Source: Echinostoma caproni
Taxonomy: Eukaryota > Platyhelminthes > Trematoda > Plagiorchiida > Echinostomatidae
Length of the DNA: 32,762 nucleotides
NCBI GenBank assembly: GCA_900618425.1
Contig: UZAN01041585.1
Span: 1 to 32,762, forward strand
Direction of reading: 5' to 3'
The translations under genes were made by a program, and so were the position numbers. Each line of letters begins with the position of its first letter. Positions within the stretch are counted from its first letter, which is position 1. Positions 1 through 12,380 of the stretch are shown here, in pieces. The notes under the pieces were generated by a model. It did not search any database and was not told the origin of the DNA. It saw only the letters and a list, made by a program, of their open reading frames with translations.

Positions 1-299
1 TATGAATCTGGACGCACGTTAGGCGAAAGCCTGTTTTCGTCCTAGAAACCTGACCTGACATAGTCATGAATAATTTGGGTATTGCATATAGGAAATGAAG
101 CGTATCAAAAGTCGGTTCTTCAGGAAATGCTCTCGATATATTTTCTCTAGTCCACTGGACACGAATCACACTTTGGAAGGGAATCACAGGTGTTTATATA
201 TGTCCCCGAACCAATCAGATTGTTCGGTGGGCAAAATTAAAGTCTTACACGGACCAATCCTAAAAACACAATTGATGCAGTAAAACAAACGATCAATTC
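1..299. other. non-coding, no feature recognised
   Basis: No reading frame with recognisable protein character, no RNA gene and no repeat that matches the rest of the window. The short open frames here look like chance. Confidence 0.6.
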
Positions 300-430
300 A
301 AACACCACTTTACAACACAAAGCGTGAACTTAATAACGGAACAACTGTTTCGACTTGATTGGGTCTCATCAGCCGCGCAGATCCATCAATTCAGCTTGAG
401 AATCAGACCCAGGACCGTGTAACCGACCAA
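300..430 (-). mobile_element. SINE family A, copy A1 (truncated, minus strand)
   Basis: Read on the minus strand, this segment aligns with the A-family copies near 15.8 and 16.0 kb. It keeps a weak B-box-like stretch at about 400-420, then the hammerhead core at 348-372. The tRNA-like head with its A box cannot be followed past about 430, so the copy looks 5'-truncated or decayed. No target-site duplication was recognised. Confidence 0.7.
338..382 (-). ncRNA. hammerhead ribozyme-like motif, A1
   Basis: On the minus strand the order is CTGATGA (372 down to 366), a stem II GACC/AGTC-like hairpin, GAAA (351 down to 348) and then a very short stem III ACAG/TTGT followed by U. The conserved core is intact. 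The last stem II pair is C against A, stem III contains a G.T wobble, and the cleavage triplet reads GUU, which hammerheads can use but poorly. Probably a decayed, weakly active or inactive copy. Confidence 0.65.
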
Positions 431-3144
431 GTTACATTTTTCGTATGTATATAGCATAATCTATCTTTGAAAGCTCGCATTATATCTAAGTAACTTGACT
501 TGCAGTAGCATTCGAAAATCTACACACACAACTCTCGGACCTAGATCACTCTTCATCATGGAAGGTGTAAAAGCCAAAATAAATCTCAATAATATACGCG
601 ACCACTATCAAAAGCATCGGTAGTGTCTATGTGCAGTTTCGAATCCCACCAAGACTACCGAACGTTTCACAATTTCGTTATTAGACTTTAATTGGTCAAA
701 CAACAGAATTTGAACCAATAACATTGACGTCAGCTTACGTGCCCCCTGGTGACTGTCGTGTCCTCGGTAGAATTGGTAAATTTCGGCATGTGAGATATTG
801 TGATATTGAAAGAAAAAGGGATGCCCTGATGCGACCACCTTAGAACTTGTTCGTAGAACGATGATGACAATTCCGAGAGAGAGAGAGACTATATGGGTCA
901 CCAACTGCACAACCAGGGGGAGGGGGATAGTAACTGATTCTGGATATGCGTGTAAGTCACCACATCGTGCACTGTCAAAAAATGGTTGACTAACTCACTG
1001 GAACGTGTTCGAATTGGGATAGGAAAACACAGTGTACAAGATGCACTCAACGTTGTTTACGCTGATTGCGACAAAAATAGGGCTGAGCAAACAATGCTCA
1101 CACCTGATGTTCACTTTCAGCTCACCTGTGTGCTTTTTGCAATCTGCTCTATTTAGTCCAAATTCGACTCATTGTAACTCGGCAACGTATTATCGTTTAC
1201 TTCAGAGAAGAAGTCCTCCAGTTCACGCGATCCAACTACTGAAAACCGACGGATGGATCTGTTAATTGTGGAGCTGTTTTGTCAGCTGTGTGTAGTATAG
1301 CTGATTTCGAATCGAATGATGTCTGTTCTGATGAGTGCTGCTACCGAATCTCTCAAACCCGGGAGCGTAATGAGTGCAAAACACAGAAACGTTGAAAATA
1401 AAATTTAAAGAAAACTGGATTGAAATATTTAGCCTTCATGTGGTCATCTTCAGTGTGTACCACGCTCACAGAATACCGCGCTCTACAAGTGCACTAAGTT
1501 CTCAAGTGTCGACAGGCTTGTTAGACTGATTGAAATGGTGACCTGTTCAGAATGATCACTGTCAGAATTCTTGAGGATTTGGAAAACTATCCTCATGTTA
1601 TATTCCATATTCTGAATTTGAGCACAGAAACTTCCCATTCATTTTGGGTGGATATAAGCCATACTGCGCTGATGTGCAACCCAGTGATACACTGGCGACT
1701 CACTTACTGTTTGTGTGCCTCGTAATGATCGAGTTCCGGCTTCCGACGTGACATTATACGACTTAGGGCAGTGATGAGTACCAATCACGTACCAGAAAAA
1801 TATTTTAACTTTCCATTTTAAACTGAAACTTATGGGATCGTGTTGTGGATTGTAACACACTTGTTAACTTGTGATTGAGTGTGAGTGTATGAGACAAGTT
1901 CATGTTTACCCGGACCCTTCATTTCGTAGTGTTTGTATTTTTCCCCATTGCACATTGTCAGCTACTCCACTGCACATGAAGCACCTAATTTCCACGGAAG
2001 GTTCCACCCCGAAACGAGACTTGACGCATATTCGGTTGTCTCAAGCATTTGTTCACTGGGTGTATCGTGCTGCNACGAACCCAAGCATATTACAGGTAGA
2101 GTGAAGTAGCCAATCCCATATGAACGGATGGGACAACACAGTAGGTTATTTAGGGGCTGCAGATGAGATTTGAATAACGGACTGTCCAATCGATTTGATG
2201 CTGCGCCAAAGGAAACCTGTATATATATTAAACCAGCTTTATAGCGCTTTTAACGTTTAATCACGTCATTACGACGAGATGGAACCACATTTCAGCGGGA
2301 TAACATGAATCCAGTTAAACTTCGGGTACTCTCAATGGGATGCATACGTACAATGACAATCAAGGTTAAACAACAACAATGATATGATAGGTTATCGGAC
2401 AAATGAACTCACCAATTGGGCCAATAAAAGTACAGGGACAAAGGTTACACAGTCAACCACGGCGAGTGAACACATGACGGGGTTCAGTCCTATCAGAGCA
2501 AGGCAAGACTGACCACAAAGTCGAATTGTTTGCCCAATTTAGATTTAAGCCGTGGATAGGCGGACACTTCAGTAAAATGAAGTAGACGATGGTGTTGTTG
2601 TCTACTTATGATCCTAAAAGATTGGCTGACTTCACACACAAGTTACAGTCTATTACGTGGCGAGCAATAGAGCTGTTGAGATCTTTGTCACCCTTTACAC
2701 CCTAGATTCTTGAAGATGTGATTTGATTCTACCGCTTTTGGAGACAGTGTTTGATTTTGGACGAGATAATCTTTATGAGCATGAACTTAAATTGTCAGGG
2801 GTTGATTATAAGGCTCGGGAGGCAAAGCTTTTGACTCAAAACCCGAGGGCTGACGATTCAAGTCTCTGCAACGACACAAATCATACAGATTGATTACGAT
2901 TTTCCAAACTTAAACGAAGCAGCTATTTGGTGCGACATCATCGTATCAAATCTTCCCGGAAGTGACAAGTATTCCCAATTGTTCGTTTGCACAGGTGTGA
3001 TTTGAGATTGTTTTGAGGTTTTTGGAACCTAATCATATTTCGTATCGCTTAACAGACACTTTACCAAAGGTAGAAAGCTTACCGACAAATGATCTAGATT
3101 GATATGCAGTCACATTTTACCCAATTTCCTTCCTTTAATTTCAT
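431..3144. other. non-coding stretch
   Basis: No supported gene. It contains a short GA run near 879-890, a small shared repeat at 630-666 and an ambiguous base at 2074. Frames of 70-100 codons exist but show no family motif, no signal peptide and no splice context. Confidence 0.55.
630..666. repeat. short B-box-like repeat, shared with 8853-8892
   Basis: The piece TTTCGAATCCCACC followed by AAGACTACCGAACG resembles TTCGAATCCCATC plus ACAACCACC at 8855 onward. The core resembles a pol III B box (GGTTCRANNCC), but it is nearly palindromic, so direction is uncertain and no A box is clear. Possibly the 3' end of a tRNA-derived repeat. Confidence 0.35.
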
Positions 3145-3600
3145 TTCAACCCAGTAATTGTGAGTGTAATGTGAATTATCAATCGAGACTAGCAAGTTTG
3201 TGGCCAATTAGCCTGCAACCTGCACGGGTGTCCTGACCTGATGGAAGGCGTTCAACTAGGGTTAACAGACAGTCAGCTGTCTCCCTTCGTTGCTATCGAG
3301 CCCAAATGAACTGAACGTTTATCACTGAAGACGACACCGGGAAAAACTATAAATTGGCGATTTGGTTCAGCCCCGGGTATGTATTGGTTGACGCAGTGGT
3401 AACACACATGCGTTCTGTACGATGAGTCTGGAATTCAAAGCGGGCGGTGCATATGAATTTCCGATGAGCTCTACTAAGAGCGAAACTCATGTCTAATGCT
3501 TCCGATTGATCGGTTGACTGGGTGAACTGATTATTGTGCGTGAAGGTGAATTTCGTAGGATGATCAGTTTCTAATCAGTGAATTACGATCATTCTGTATG
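3145..3600 (+). mobile_element. SINE family B, copy B1
   Basis: Aligns over roughly 450 bases with 31520-31965. Shared landmarks are the TTTGTGG block, the GTTAACAGA block, the phrase ATTGGCGATTTGGTTCAGCC, a tRNA-like promoter (A-box-like TTGACGCAGTGG at 3388-3399; B-box-like GAATTCAAAGCGG at 3431-3443), a degenerate hammerhead and the 3' GTGCGTGAAGGTGAAT block. Many substitutions separate it from the 31.5 kb copy, so it is an older insertion. The sequence upstream of the tRNA-like part is also shared, so the repeat unit is longer than promoter plus ribozyme. Confidence 0.8.
3455..3499 (+). ncRNA. degenerate hammerhead ribozyme, B1
   Basis: The core reads CCGATGA (3461-3467) instead of CTGATGA. 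A good 5-bp stem II GCTCT/AGAGC, GAAA (3482-3485) and a GTC cleavage triplet (3491-3493) follow. Stem III is half lost (ACTC/ATGT) and the 5' side of stem I no longer pairs with TAATGC. The conserved core U is replaced by C, which in known hammerheads abolishes activity. It is therefore read as a dead copy. Confidence 0.7.
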
Positions 3601-6142
3601 TGGAAGTTCGCACAGGAAAGAGTCGAGATAGTTAGTGCGAGTTCGTGAAGTTGACACTCAGCTGAACGATTTCTCGGTCCATAGAGCGTCCTTGATCACA
3701 TGTTGTCGTTTTAATATACAGATTACAAGCAGAAAAACTGTCGGAACTAGAAAAGAAGTCATCAAAAAGAGTCTAACAATTCCAGGAAAATGGGGCAAAA
3801 GTTTTCGTGGTCTGGAGATTAAAGCAAAATCCTGTTCTTTTTAAACCAGAGATAACTATCGGGGGAGAAATCTTCTAATCAGTGCCGAAGAATGCAGGCA
3901 ATCACGAATTCGAGAATACTGTGATATGGGACAGTCAGTTTGTTTTCTGAAGCTGTGTTTGTGCATTAAAGAACAATCTTTGAACTTTGTAAAAACGCTG
4001 AATAATATGAGCTAAATGGCATGGCTGTTTCACTTTTTCGGGCAAAAATAACTGGAAATCCGAAACAGTTTCAATATAGTTTGCCTAATTTGAAAATTTT
4101 CCAGTCGACAGTAAATGCACTACAAAATAATTCTGAACCAAAATAGTCCGATCGTGCTTACGGAACCGCGATTCGCGTGACAACCGTTCTAACCCTAAGT
4201 TCGCCCATGGTTGCCCGAAAAAGGAATAAAAAGGAGGGGGGGGGGNTGAAATAGGACGAGTAGAAAACATCAAAATCACCAATTGTTGTGCAGAAACCAA
4301 AACCGCAAACCACACGCACTGATTGATAGATTCATTTTTGCGCTTTTGCGGAGTCTTCAGTTCGAATGTGACTTGAAATCACGGATCTTTTTTCATAAAC
4401 ACCCGGGCTCGAATAGAATGTGTGTGTGTCGGGAGGGGGGGAGTTTGAGGTTCTGACGAATCACCCTGATCAGGTTTTCCAGACCCGTCTGGAGAAATAT
4501 ACTAATTATCCCATTGCGTGACTGGTGGACAACAAATGAGAACTAAAAATTGCAGTCACGTTGAGAGATATCATATTTCGATGTTGCTCGACAAGTAGTT
4601 CCGCCCGGTCCATAATTAAGAAGTAGATAGAGCAATAGAGAGCATGTGATTGGTGATTTCTTCCGGAAGTTGTGTGCATGGAACGAGCGGTAACATTTCA
4701 TCAGTTCGCCGGTTATTCGTGGACGAAATTCCCAGTCTGTGAAGGGTAAGCATCAGGCGAGCGTGCGTGCGTGCGTGCAAAAAAAGAATGAAATAACTCG
4801 GTACCAAGAGCATGACACTAACCATGTTGTCATGTACATATTTGTCCGAGCGATAGGTCAGGTGACCGCTGTCCACGAGCGGCATCAATATCTCATGTCA
4901 GACATTTCTAAATATTATGGCGCTAATTAGAACGAAGCAAAATGATGAAATTTCCAGTTGCATTGTTTGCGGGACCTCATATCCCTGGATGTCAAACGAA
5001 CCCGTGCAGTTCAGTGACAGGCTAGACATGAGAAACTACGTGTGAGTTGAGCATTTGTTTGCATGGTATGTGCGGGGATCAAACGCATCCAGTTTTGAAT
5101 AATCTATTATCAGGAATCTGGACCTATGCTATAAATAAAACTAACTATAATATATGTGGAGGAATAAAATGAGTGCAAATAAGTAGTAAACATTTCAAGC
5201 ATACGATTAGAGATATTTGAAAACTATCCCAATCGGATTGCACATATGATGCTCCATCAAACACGGGTTGGTCATTTGCAAACTCTATCTGTGCATGTTT
5301 AATCTAACCGGCCTTCTTCACTCATTACCTGTATCAAATATTCGCCAAATGCACTTTCATGTAATCTTTCATGACGACAATTTTACTGCTCTGATTGTCT
5401 TTCTCTTAGGCACATACACCTATCGATCCACAGATTTGAATCTGAGTGGAAATTCGGATAAAAATTGGGGTGATCCAGTGATCCGTGACATCGATAGCAA
5501 AGCAATGACTTGACACAAGTGAGAGTAGCCAGTGAGAAGCCGATATTCTGAACCAATTACAATCGACCTTGTTCAAATAGGAACCATGTCCCTATCAGAA
5601 TGTGAACTAGGATTGGTCAATACTGCTCTTCTAATGATTTACTTACGCACACAGTATATAATTGCACTGATTTCTGCAATAAATTTACCATTATTTCAAT
5701 GGCCTTCTTTCTGCGTCTCAGTGACAGGAAATTTTGGCATAGAATTACCAGAACAATTTCGTGTTTCGATTTTTATTCTGACTCCTAATTTGCGTCCACT
5801 TCGTTTACTATAAAATGTTAGGGTATAAACTCGTCGACGCAAAACAAACAAGTGACGTAATTTATCTGTACTGGAAAGATGTAAACATTTGGTAGGTGGT
5901 CTTGTTTATACACGAGGATATTTTCCATTTCGAGTTGGTGCACTCTTGTGTTCTGTTAGGTCATGGACACGTGCGCATGTGGAAATCGTTATTGGTCTTA
6001 TTGGACATGTGTAACCTACATCATTTTGTTTCCTACCATCATATAACAAACCGTCAGGTTTGGAATGTTTCCAACCGATTCATAATCCCCGAAGGCAAGT
6101 GATGAGTTGAATGAGGTAGTTTGTTCACAGCAAGCTGGCAAT
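3601..6142. other. non-coding stretch with small simple repeats
   Basis: No gene supported. Contains a ten-G run at 4236-4245 ending in an ambiguous base (4246) and a GCGT microsatellite at 4761-4778. Open frames at 5268-5513 and 5532-5813 have no recognisable domain or splice context and are treated as chance. Confidence 0.5.
4761..4778. repeat. (GCGT)n microsatellite
   Basis: Four and a half tandem GCGT units followed by an A run. Confidence 0.9.
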
Positions 6143-6258
6143 GATGGGTTGTACTCCGTCCTGTAAAGGTAAAACGAAAAAAACAGTCTGATCAGCTACT
6201 CAGTGGTCAATTGGATAGGTCTTAGGCTCAATCCTCATTGGGTCGATGGATTCAAACC
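6143..6258 (+). mobile_element. SINE family A, copy A2 (head only)
   Basis: Matches the start of the A-family copy at 15905. Landmarks are ATGGGTTGTAC, an A-rich stretch, GTCTGATCAGCT, a degenerate A box (CAGTGGTCAATTGG), a poor B box and then GGGTCGATGGATT. Similarity stops just where the hammerhead should begin, so this copy is 3'-truncated or its ribozyme part is lost. Confidence 0.65.
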
Positions 6259-7504
6259 TTTTTTTCTGTATCTCCTCAGGCAACCGTTTTATGATTGTGG
6301 CTTTTTTCCTGAAAGTCTGTTTTACATTTCTATAAGCAATAAACGAAACAAAATGAAGTAATTTTAAAACATTTTTTATTAATCGAAAACCCAAATAGGT
6401 AGGTATCATTACTGATCAATCCGGAAATGGCTGAACCAATTGTCCAATGCTCTTTACCAGTCATCGCCAAAAAGAATCAATCAAATGCACTTGCCAAGAT
6501 TCACTTTGATGGGTAACAGACGTGATGGGAATACGCGTTCCCAAAACCAGTGTGACTAGCCCGCTAATTGATAATGAGGAAGACGATAAACTTATCAGGT
6601 GACATACTGACCTTATTTTAAACATCGATTTTGGATAAAATAGTATATTCCCCATTTCTCGTTTTCGCTGACCATTGATTGTCTACAATCTAATACTCCA
6701 CTCCACCTGTCTTACTGATCAATTTTGATGTTTACTCTATTGTCTACCAGTTCAGTTGTAGTTATATCTGCATCTAGGTGGAACAGAAAGATGCTCTTTG
6801 CAAAAGGGGTGATTTACCACGTTCCAAAGTGCCCCAGCTGACTCAGCTGGACTGCATTACAAACAACACTTACCCAGAAACCCATCAACAGCTTTTGCAT
6901 GACACGTGCCTTCAATGGGCTGTCGAAATGACCTGACGAGGTCGTTCAACATGCGATCATACGATACATGACATGACGTTGTCTTTAAAACTTGTATGTG
7001 TTCACCTCATGGATATTTTTTTCAGTTTTACGAATTGCTCGTTTGTCAGCGGTTCCTCGACGTTCGAGGAGGTCACCTAGTCCAGTTCAGCTCGTTCAGT
7101 ATAGATTTTGCGGAGAACACAACCCGGGGACAGTCAGCGATTGACTTGAAAGAGAGGAATGGAACATAGTTCACAATATTTCTCTCCTCCCAGGTTAGAT
7201 GGATCAAAGACTTTCAGTCAGCTAATCGTGATTTAGCTGGACAGTTACGAGATATGAGCTTTAGGAACTAAGGAACAAGGAATGAAACGCATATATTCCT
7301 GGAAGATTTTCACCTAGAATATCCCATTTGATCTGAGTTAAATAAATTACTTCATGCACACATTTGTAGTAGATCTCACCATTCCTGCTGAGTGAGAAGT
7401 AATAACCATCAACCCATTCTAGGCGGTGACCGCAGTCTTAGTGGATAACGCATTTCTTATTTCGCATTTGATTCACAATTACTAGTCAGTAGTGGTGTGG
7501 GATA
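6259..7504. other. non-coding stretch
   Basis: No gene, RNA gene or repeat recognised. Several minus-strand frames of 60-70 codons lack any recognisable protein pattern. Confidence 0.5.
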
Positions 7505-7562
7505 ATTTGTTTTTATTGATTTGAACTGACTATCCTTCGGACTTCACCTTCACGCACTTATT
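7505..7562 (-). mobile_element. SINE family B, 3'-end fragment
   Basis: On the minus strand this reads GTGCGTGAAGGTGAAGTCC, then GAAGGATAGTCAGTTCAAATC and a short A-rich tail. This is the 3' end seen at 31918-31980 and 3537-3590. Only about 58 bases remain, consistent with a strongly 5'-truncated retroposon. Confidence 0.65.
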
Positions 7563-7800
7563 ACGATACTGAGGGTATCACGACCTGAATCGAAAGGGGT
7601 CAGATGCCGAATGTTAGCGGTGGGTCACGCGTTCGGTATGCAGGTCCCAAGAAGAAGTTGGTATCCGGAAGCCAGATCGATTACGTCACTCGTAATCGTC
7701 TCATCAATTTGGTCCGATCAGTTTCTGCGGTGTTGAATGTCAAGTCCGACGCATAATGAATGCCTGGTTGTAAGTACAACTGAAGGAGACATGCACGGCT

Positions 7801-7885
7801 TGGTGGTGGTGGTTGGTGGTGGTAACGCAGTGGTTTAGTCACTGTCACCGGCGTGCATTCGATTCTCGCCACTGCCACCTCATTT
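7801..7885 (+). repeat. tRNA-like repeat with (TGG)n leader
   Basis: A TGG microsatellite (7801-7823) runs into an A-box-like GTAACGCAGTGG (about 7822-7833) and a B-box-like GCATTCGATTCTC. Downstream CCACTGCCACC can pair with the GGTGGT leader, as in a tRNA acceptor stem. This suggests a tRNA-derived SINE head or tRNA pseudogene. No clean anticodon arm is visible, so it is not called a functional tRNA. Confidence 0.45.
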
Positions 7886-10862
7886 TGGTGGTAGGCAGCT
7901 TTGCTGTCGTCCGGTTCAATACCACGCTTAACCTAACCCTCAGGTGAGATTGTGTATTAGGCTCGACTGCAAAAGGCGAGGGCTATGAGCAATTCATATG
8001 TTTGTGTACACAGTTTCGGGACCGGCAAGCAATGAAGTTGGAAAATAGCTTGAAAGTACAGAGTTGTGAAAGAATGAACCAATCAAGATCAACCATGGCC
8101 GGTGGTGTGGTCTGAGAATTTTTCTGGTGGGAAAATTCGGAAACTCAAATTTTATAAAAATATATAGATAGGAAAATAAGCAAAACAAAAACAAAAAAGG
8201 TCACTTTGATAGAAAAAAATAGTCTTTTCCCAATCATTGTTTCATTACTCAGCAGAACTGTCGTTAAGGCAGAGTCGGCCTTGTGTTGAGTGAAGATGCA
8301 CGTCTCTTAGTGCTGTGAGAAGGTTGAACACTATCACTGTGGACAGTTAAGTCGCCATTTTAATTAGACTAATGCCACACCAGTTTCCCCACCTTGTCCT
8401 GTTCATTTTCTCCTGGATCGGAAGCAGAATGAACGAAACCTTCGTTCTGTGGCACTGACAAAGAGCGACAAACGATTGCACACTCTCTCCTGCACAATCC
8501 TCAACTGTGTATCTAACCCGTTTGTCTTTGGGTCTGCTGGTGTGCCGTCGAGGGTCAAAAGTTCAGTACTGCGCAACATTGATAAGCAATGTATTTTGCT
8601 AAGATCACACAACGAACAAAGGAACAACCATTTATTTTCGTAGATTGTCATCTTATTTTATGCTTTTTGTTCTCACCACACGAATTGTTGTTCTTGAACT
8701 CGCCCTTGTCGATTGCCATTTCGGTCCTACTTCGCTTAGTTTCGTTACTTGCGATCGATCATGCTTTCAAATAATTGCATCATTGTTTCCGTTCTAGGCC
8801 GTGTGTGAACTTCGTTTTTTCCCCCGAACGTGGGATAAAACGGCACGGATGTTTTGGATTCGAATCCCATCACAACCACCAGCAAACGTTCCCTAAAATC
8901 TGTTTGTGTGGTAAATGAATATTTATTAGCAAGAAAAGCAAAGAACAATCAGGTATAAAAAGATTGATACATGATTGCCGATAAATATTCATTTTTAGTT
9001 AGTAATACAATCGGTACGTGACTCCAATTGATGTATTGTATCCAGGGCCAGTACCGTTTAAAGTAAGCATTATGCGATGGAAGTATGCATAGGCAAAAAG
9101 TTGTATCCAGACAGAACGTGAGCAGTACAGGAAGAAATCTAGATAAGATAAATAAAGTCAGGAAGATACTAGCATTCTTATCACTGTGTCAAGATTATCG
9201 CAAAGCAAGCTCCTTAAGAGTGCTTTGACAGAGATCGAGTTTCAACCAGAGAACAGTAACACGCTATTCAAAGCTGATAATCAGAAATCATGATGCTATT
9301 TGACATAATAAGAATGGTTTGTCATCTTTAGCTTCCAATTCAATTCACTGGTACCGAAGAAGTATAAATACTTTCTTTTTGGCTGATTATGCTTCAGAAC
9401 TTTAGATCTCTGGTGTGGCAAAAGTGCTTGTTACCACTGTGCTTCAAGTCACAAGGAGGTCGACAAGGAGTACCGATCCAAGTGGGTCAGATATTATCTT
9501 TCGTGACAGTCATTCAATTCCTGCGGCAACGAAGGCCAGGACAGAGACAACTATGTTAGCTGAAGTTACCTTTTTTCTCAAACAAAGAACCCCTGGGTTC
9601 AGTTCAGTTTGTACAGGACAAACATGGCCCTTGCTTATAATGTGTCTAGCTTTTTTGTTTTGTTGAAGGCTGCCTCTCATTACTGAGCATACACGATTCG
9701 GTCCTTGCTATTTTCACAAGTTAACCTAGTTTCCAGGAGTTTGACACTTTTTTTGGATAAACTTTAAAAGAGGAAATAAAGAACTATACCCTCTTGTCTG
9801 ATTGGCGGGAAAGCCTAAATTTTTCGAGTGTTCCGTTGTGAAGCTCATATCGTACCGCAACATATTCAGTCTGAGCACCGTTTCAACAACCAAAGCTCAT
9901 GTTTGATCCACTTTTTATTTACAAGCGCTCAATCTGAATGCTCTCTTTCGGGAGTTTTGTCGACGCACACATCTGCACTCCCATCATATGTGAACCTGTG
10001 TGGATGTGTCCAATAATAGATTGCGCTAACCACCTTGACACGTGACTTGCGTAAAGAGTACCAGAGCTGAAGTATTCAAGATGCATTTAGTCTTCACAAT
10101 TGTTTAACGAGTCCCGTTTCAAAGCAATGGGATTTATTATAACATGACAACTGTGAGGCGAACAAGCTTGTTTTCAACGATCCATCATCTATTGACTAAT
10201 TAAATAAAACATTATATGAGACTCGAGGAAACAAAAAAAAACGGAGATGAGGAAATTTGGTTTTCAGCATGTGCAGAATGCGAGTTGAGGTCCGGGGAGG
10301 TGGATATTTAAACCATGATTGCATAATTGGTGATTATTCCTTGCGTGTAGTGTCAATTTTCGACTATATAGAATGTACGGATGGAACACTCCGGACATAT
10401 GATAGATTGTGTTTCATAACACGTGACTGTATAGGCTTGTGAATGAAATCAATGAAAACACAATTACTCTTGTACTATGTTTTGACCAAAACAAATGAGC
10501 ATTTTTCCTAATTGGGACAGTCTTCGAAACATCACCCCTTGTTTTATCGAACCATGAAGAAGTAACAAAAATCAGTACCACTGTCTACGATCCGGGGATC
10601 ATGTGTTACAAACCGAACAATGCCATCCAAGTTTTCTTCCATGTTTTTGTGCATTGTGCATACATTCATCACAATGGAAGTAATAAGTCGAAACATTGAA
10701 AAATTATCCAAAATGGATTCAATTAAAAAACTATAGCTCAACTGACAAAATGCAATAATCAAATAAACACAGATATCAGCTTATCAGTGCAGACTGATTT
10801 AAGGTGACATAACATTTCCTCGGTAGCAGATTTGGATAAGGTTCAAATACATTTCCTCATGC
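7886..10862. other. non-coding stretch
   Basis: No gene supported. A short segment at 8853-8892 matches the B-box-like repeat at 630-666. Frames at 8403-8651 and 9415-9666 show no known domain or splice context. Confidence 0.5.
8853..8892. repeat. short B-box-like repeat, partner of 630-666
   Basis: Contains GGATTCGAATCCC followed by ATCACAACCACCAGC and AAACGTTCC, mirroring the order seen at 634 onward. Likely a fragment of a tRNA-derived repeat. Direction is not fixed because the core is palindromic. Confidence 0.35.
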
Positions 10863-10886
10863 GATCGATCGATCGATCGATCGATC
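10863..10886. repeat. (GATC)6 microsatellite
   Basis: Six perfect tandem copies of GATC. Confidence 0.95.
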
Positions 10887-11739
10887 AGAACTTGAAGGTG
10901 CTTTCTGATGAAAATGAACTGCATCTCGCTCGTATTCGAGGCCCCCGTTGCTGAATCCGTTGCACTCTGGTGATATCGTATCAAATTGTTCGGATCTGTA
11001 TGCATACCAGCTAACCAATAACACAATCTGCGGAAGACAGCGGATTGTTTAGCTGCTTCGGCATTTCTTTGGTGTCCTCATCATACCACATACCCGATAC
11101 CATTGCGGACTTTGTCCAAAGCGCAGATCACTGAGTAAAGTGATCACATGGCACTGTGTTTGCATACGTAATTCGGGAAGGATATGTGAATGAGATTGGG
11201 ATATTCGTCAAGAGAGAAAGCGTTTGCGAGACTCTGGTGCCGATAGATGTGATCGGTGCCTCGTCACCACTAGCAACACTGAAAACTAATTCTCCGCATC
11301 AACCCGATAGGGCTTTAGCAAACTAAACATAAAACAAAGGGACCAAGTCAAACTTGTGCCTGTTTTCATCGCACACTGGGGAAAAATTCATATCCACTTC
11401 CTGACCGCGTTGTTATTGTCGGACAAACTTTGCAGAATCAAACTGATCCCTTATTGTCAGGTTTGAACGTGAGACAGTGTGGGGTCAAACAGTTCGTTTT
11501 AGCCACGGTACTGCGAAAATTTGTAAATAACTTTAAAAGTATTTTGACTGCCGGACTGTTTTGGCACAAACTCTATGAGACGTTTTGATTACATCTCTGG
11601 GTTGACGTACTGTGCGCCGAAGTTTCCGAGCAAAGTAAAGTTTTACAAGCAATGTGTAAGATTTTTTATTATGTGATTCAAATGATGTACACCGGACCTA
11701 CCTATATTCTGTTCAAAACCCATCAATTCATGTGCTTTC
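10887..11739. other. non-coding stretch
   Basis: Nothing recognised on either strand. Confidence 0.5.
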
Positions 11740-12380
11740 CTAACCACCTTCCAGATTGATAACCTTTGCCCACCGGATCGGATCTTGCTACGTTGCCCCT
11801 CCTCTGTCATTTAGTTCGCACTTTTCCCTTATGGTTACCTACCGCCCCACATACCAACTTGCGTATTAATTGTCGTGACCGGTGTTTGTCCCTCCTATTA
11901 TCGTAATCTATTATCTCCACCCGACATGAAAACTGTCTTTGTAACTGTCGTCACTCGTTCTGCGTTCAATCCATTGCCGTTGTCAATCATCTCGACCCGG
12001 CATAAAAACTGACTCTTGTGATTGTGATCACCTGTTTATCACCCACCCGCTATGATTATCCTATCGTCTTCACTGTTGTCACTGTTCCTTCTTTTCGTGC
12101 AATCAGTTATTTCTTGACCCGTACGCTACCCTCAGACACCCACCTCGTGTCCGTTGTTTATTCTCTCACTTATACCGTGTTTACGGTTGTCACCTGTCAC
12201 CCCAATCCACCCGCCTTTGGTGTCACTTCGCTATCCCATACCACTGTGATTATTCCTCCTCGACCTTTAAATAGCACGGTCTCTATATCCACATCGTATT
12301 CCTCCTCCGATTTCCAAGAGTGTTTTCTTTTCACGTTTGCCCTTGTCGTGTCGATCCGACTGTTTTGGCCACACCCTTAA
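11740..12380. repeat. pyrimidine-rich tract with degenerate tandem units
   Basis: The plus strand is strongly C/T biased for about 640 bases. One clear internal duplication is visible. The block starting ATCTCCACCCGACATG at 11913 recurs as ATCTCGACCCGGCATA at 11989, a 76-base offset, with good similarity for about 45 bases. Further weaker echoes (TTCTTGACCCGTACG near 12110, repeated CTGTTGTCAC-like phrases) suggest an eroded minisatellite. A 120-codon plus-strand frame at 12018-12380 is rich in Ser, Thr, Val and Pro as expected from the bias, and is not treated as a gene. Confidence 0.5.

Noticed and set aside
10863..10886. (GATC)6 as a regulatory or methylation signal
   Set aside because: A perfect short microsatellite is the simpler explanation in a eukaryotic context.
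12018..12380. 120-codon open frame
   Set aside because: It follows from the strong pyrimidine bias, has no domain or splice context, and overlaps an eroded tandem repeat.
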